Source of the DNA: an uncultured Clostridia bacterium
Lineage (GTDB): Bacteria > Bacillota > Clostridia > Christensenellales > Borkfalkiaceae
DNA: 5,422 bases
Assembly (NCBI GenBank): GCA_934249265.1
Contig: CAKQKQ010000106.1
Span: forward strand, 1 to 5,422
Reading direction: 5' to 3'
The notes under the pieces are model-generated. The model was given only the letters and a program-made list of their open reading frames with translations. It made no database searches and was not told the DNA's origin. Numbering within the stretch: position 1 is the first letter of the stretch; every line of letters begins with the position of its first letter. Both the position numbers and the translations under genes were made by a program. Positions 4,724 to 5,422 of this stretch are shown piece after piece.

Positions 4724-5422
4724 ATGGGCATAGAATCGCAAAAAACACAGATAAAATCGAAAAAGCGGGTTGCCGAGCACGGCGAAGTTTTTACAAACGA
4801 ACGCGAAGTAAAAGCCATGTGCGATTTGGTTGCGCAAGAATGTGACCGAATAGACAGTCGATTTTTAGAACCCGCGTGCGGCGACGGTAACTTTTTAGCC
4901 GAAATTTTAACGCGCAAACTTGCCACCGTTAAAAAATTGTATAAGTCCAACCCTTACGATTATGAGAGATATGCCGTTTTGGCGGTAACGAGCGTTTACG
5001 GTGTGGATATTTTAGCCGACAACGTGGCGGAGTGCCGCGAACGGCTTTTTAAACTATGGGATAAAGATTATAAATCGGTTTGCAAAAAGGCAATAAGCAA
5101 CGAAACGCGCGAAGCCGTGAAATATATCCTATCCAAAAACATTTTATGCGGCAACGCCTTAACGCTTATGTGCGTAGACGAAAATCAAAAAGACACAGAA
5201 ACCCCGATAATTTTTCCCGAATGGAGTTTAATGCTCGGCACAAAGTTGAAACGCCGTGATTTTCGCCTTGACGTAATGCTTAAAGCGAACGACAAACCAA
5301 AAAGCGGACAACCGTCCTTATTCGATATACCAGAAGAAATTAGAAAATATATATCGATTAACCCGACAACAAAAGAATATATGGCAGAGCCGATATGCGA
5401 ATATCCGCCCGTGCATTATAGG
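4724..5422 (+). CDS. N-terminal part of a class I SAM-dependent DNA methyltransferase (probably adenine-N6, Eco57I-like); 3' end outside window
   Basis: The frame is open from the ATG at 4724 to the last base (233 codons) with no stop. AAGGA (4712-4716) precedes the start by 7 nt. HGEVFTNEREVKAM (19-32) resembles the N-terminal 'FTP' motif X. FLEPACGDGNFL (47-58) is the S-adenosylmethionine-binding motif I, VYGVDIL (91-97) is motif II with acidic D95, and ILCGNALTL (140-148) fits motif III. The catalytic NPPY/F motif, expected later in this family, is not reached; the last residues EYPPVHYR are not that motif. From recollection this architecture belongs to the Eco57I/type IIG-like or type I-like M proteins that methylate adenine in restriction-modification systems. 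Whether a nuclease domain or partner gene follows cannot be seen. Transcription appears controlled by the divergent XRE protein. Confidence 0.85.
   Translation, partial: MGIESQKTQIKSKKRVAEHGEVFTNEREVKAMCDLVAQECDRIDSRFLEPACGDGNFLAEILTRKLATVKKLYKSNPYDYERYAVLAVTSVYGVDILADNVAECRERLFKLWDKDYKSVCKKAISNETREAVKYILSKNILCGNALTLMCVDENQKDTETPIIFPEWSLMLGTKLKRRDFRLDVMLKANDKPKSGQPSLFDIPEEIRKYISINPTTKEYMAEPICEYPPVHYR

Overview
The base composition is A/T-leaning. Shine-Dalgarno sites are strong (AAAGGAG, GGAGG, GAGGTG) and sigma-A-type promoters are near consensus. Together with protein families typical of gut Clostridia, this suggests a Bacillota (Clostridia-type) genome, probably an uncultured gut lineage. 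That assignment is an inference, because no rRNA or marker gene is present.

Layout, left to right. (1) 1-480, plus strand: the 3' end of a membrane protein gene cut by the window edge, probably the C-terminal membrane part of a family 2 processive glycosyltransferase. A strong symmetrical terminator follows at 519-568, and then an A/T-rich gap to 801 with no gene. (2) 802-1689, minus strand: a LysR-type regulator. (3) 1690-1839: a divergent control region with a good sigma-A promoter, and a palindrome plus direct repeat laid out like a LysR-type operator. (4) 1840-3934, plus strand: an apparent operon of a cytidylate kinase-like protein with a degenerate P-loop, a likely 31-residue small ORF with its own good ribosome binding site, and a MATE-family exporter. 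The small ORF stop overlaps the exporter start (ATGA). (5) 3935-4302: a gap holding a degenerate 39-bp tandem repeat, a GC-rich hairpin terminator, an A/T-rich stretch with a weak promoter-like sequence, and a second terminator. (6) 4303-4605, minus strand: a 100-residue XRE-type HTH regulator. (7) 4606-4723: a second divergent control region with a near-consensus promoter whose spacer is filled by a 16-bp perfect palindrome. (8) 4724-5422, plus strand: the N-terminal 233 residues of a DNA methyltransferase, cut by the right edge.

The window thus holds two divergent regulator/target units. In the first, the LysR protein probably controls the kinase-like/small ORF/MATE operon in response to an unknown small molecule that the MATE protein may export. 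In the second, the XRE protein probably represses a DNA methyltransferase that looks like the first gene of a restriction-modification or related DNA-modification locus continuing past the window. The less expected observations are the translationally coupled 31-residue ORF, the 39-bp repeat array behind the MATE gene, and the paired operator sites in front of the methyltransferase.
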